NCBI RefSeq assembly: GCF_010907035.1
Contig: NZ_QUMK01000035.1
Coordinates: 1-54,378, forward strand
Direction of reading: 5' to 3'
Source: Rhodopseudomonas sp. BR0M22
GTDB lineage: Bacteria; Pseudomonadota; Alphaproteobacteria; Rhizobiales; Xanthobacteraceae
Length of the DNA: 54,378 bases
Part shown: positions 54,152 to 54,378 of the stretch, piece after piece
How positions within the stretch are numbered: position 1 is the first letter of the stretch
Layout: each line of letters begins with the position of its first letter
Program-made: the position numbers and the translations under genes
The notes under the pieces: model-generated
Told to the model about the DNA's origin: nothing
Seen by the model: the letters and a program-made list of their open reading frames with translations, nothing else
Database searches by the model: none

Positions 54152-54378
54152 TCACGGTTGAAGTGCAACGGTTGATTTGAGTTTGGAGAATGCCTCGGCG
54201 GGCGTTCTGAAGTCCAGGCATTTGCGCGGAGTGTTGTTGAGGCGTTCGACGTGCTTTCTGATGTCCGCCGTGGTGAGGTCGTCGAGATCCGTCTTGCGAG
54301 GTAACCAGCGTCGCAAGCGACCGATCGAGTTTTCAACGCCGCCTTTCTGCCAGGGGCTGTGAGGATCACGGAAGAAGG
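54152..54378 (-). mobile_element. IS30-family transposase, 3' part (partial, minus strand)
   Basis: The frame runs in from the window edge on the minus strand and ends at TGA 54154-54152. The 75 codons include DPHSPWQKGGVENSIGRL, with the third acidic residue (Glu in GVEN) of the DDE catalytic triad, and the same C-terminus as at positions 2-109. Both copies point into the window, so they form an inverted pair about 54 kb apart. Confidence 0.9.

Overview
The window looks like chromosomal DNA of a Rhodopseudomonas palustris-like alphaproteobacterium (Nitrobacteraceae). It is GC-rich and strongly third-position-GC. It carries the conserved block dusB(nifR3)-ntrB-ntrC-ntrY-ntrX-dat-hfq-hflX-gyrA, a fused ispDF, Bradyrhizobium/Rhodopseudomonas-style intergenic palindromes, and a petrobactin-type siderophore cluster of the kind known from R. 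palustris. The species call is inference from gene content; no database search was run.

Layout. (1) 1-340: the 3' end of an IS30-family transposase, abutting what looks like the remnant of an IS3-family element. The far right end (54152-54378) holds the same IS30 transposase in opposite orientation. (2) 578-18724: iron acquisition. A FecI-like ECF sigma factor faces away from an operon for a 3,4-dihydroxybenzoyl/citrate/polyamine siderophore: asbA, asbB, asbC, an asbD-asbE fusion and asbF. Most of these genes overlap end to start. The same operon continues into a binding protein, two FecCD-type permeases and an ATPase. FecR, a signalling-type TonB receptor (STN domain), a GNAT acetyltransferase, a second TonB receptor and a DUF2218 protein follow. 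Together these cover synthesis, possible tailoring, uptake and ferric-siderophore sensing; no exporter is evident. (3) 19130-32158: a catabolic island with two TetR regulators, a CoA ligase, two enoyl-CoA hydratases (one with a SnoaL-like N-terminal domain), an acyl-CoA dehydrogenase, an SDR, an esterase, a Rieske oxygenase alpha/beta pair, an MBL-fold hydrolase and a phytoene-desaturase-like FAD oxidoreductase. Five near-identical 24-bp palindromes sit just upstream of its transcription units and look like one TetR regulon. The substrate is not evident; an aromatic or alicyclic acid degraded as CoA thioesters is the inference. (4) 32159-38867: a roughly 0.7-kb repeat-rich gap, then tgt-queA, two cyclophilins, a TolA/TonB-C-like exported protein, coaD, a small exported protein and an alpha/beta-hydrolase-like protein without its nucleophile. 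(5) 38864-52020, minus strand: gyrA, hflX, hfq, dat, ntrX, ntrY, ntrC, ntrB, dusB. (6) 52261-54080, plus strand: ispDF and the cinA C-terminal-type amidase.

Most notable: the AsbD-AsbE fusion with a neighbouring acetyltransferase; the five-operator TetR regulon over an unassigned catabolic pathway; a tRNA-guanine transglycosylase in which all four expected zinc ligands are replaced; the SnoaL-ECH fusion; the nucleophile-less hydrolase next to gyrA; and inverted IS30 copies bracketing the segment.
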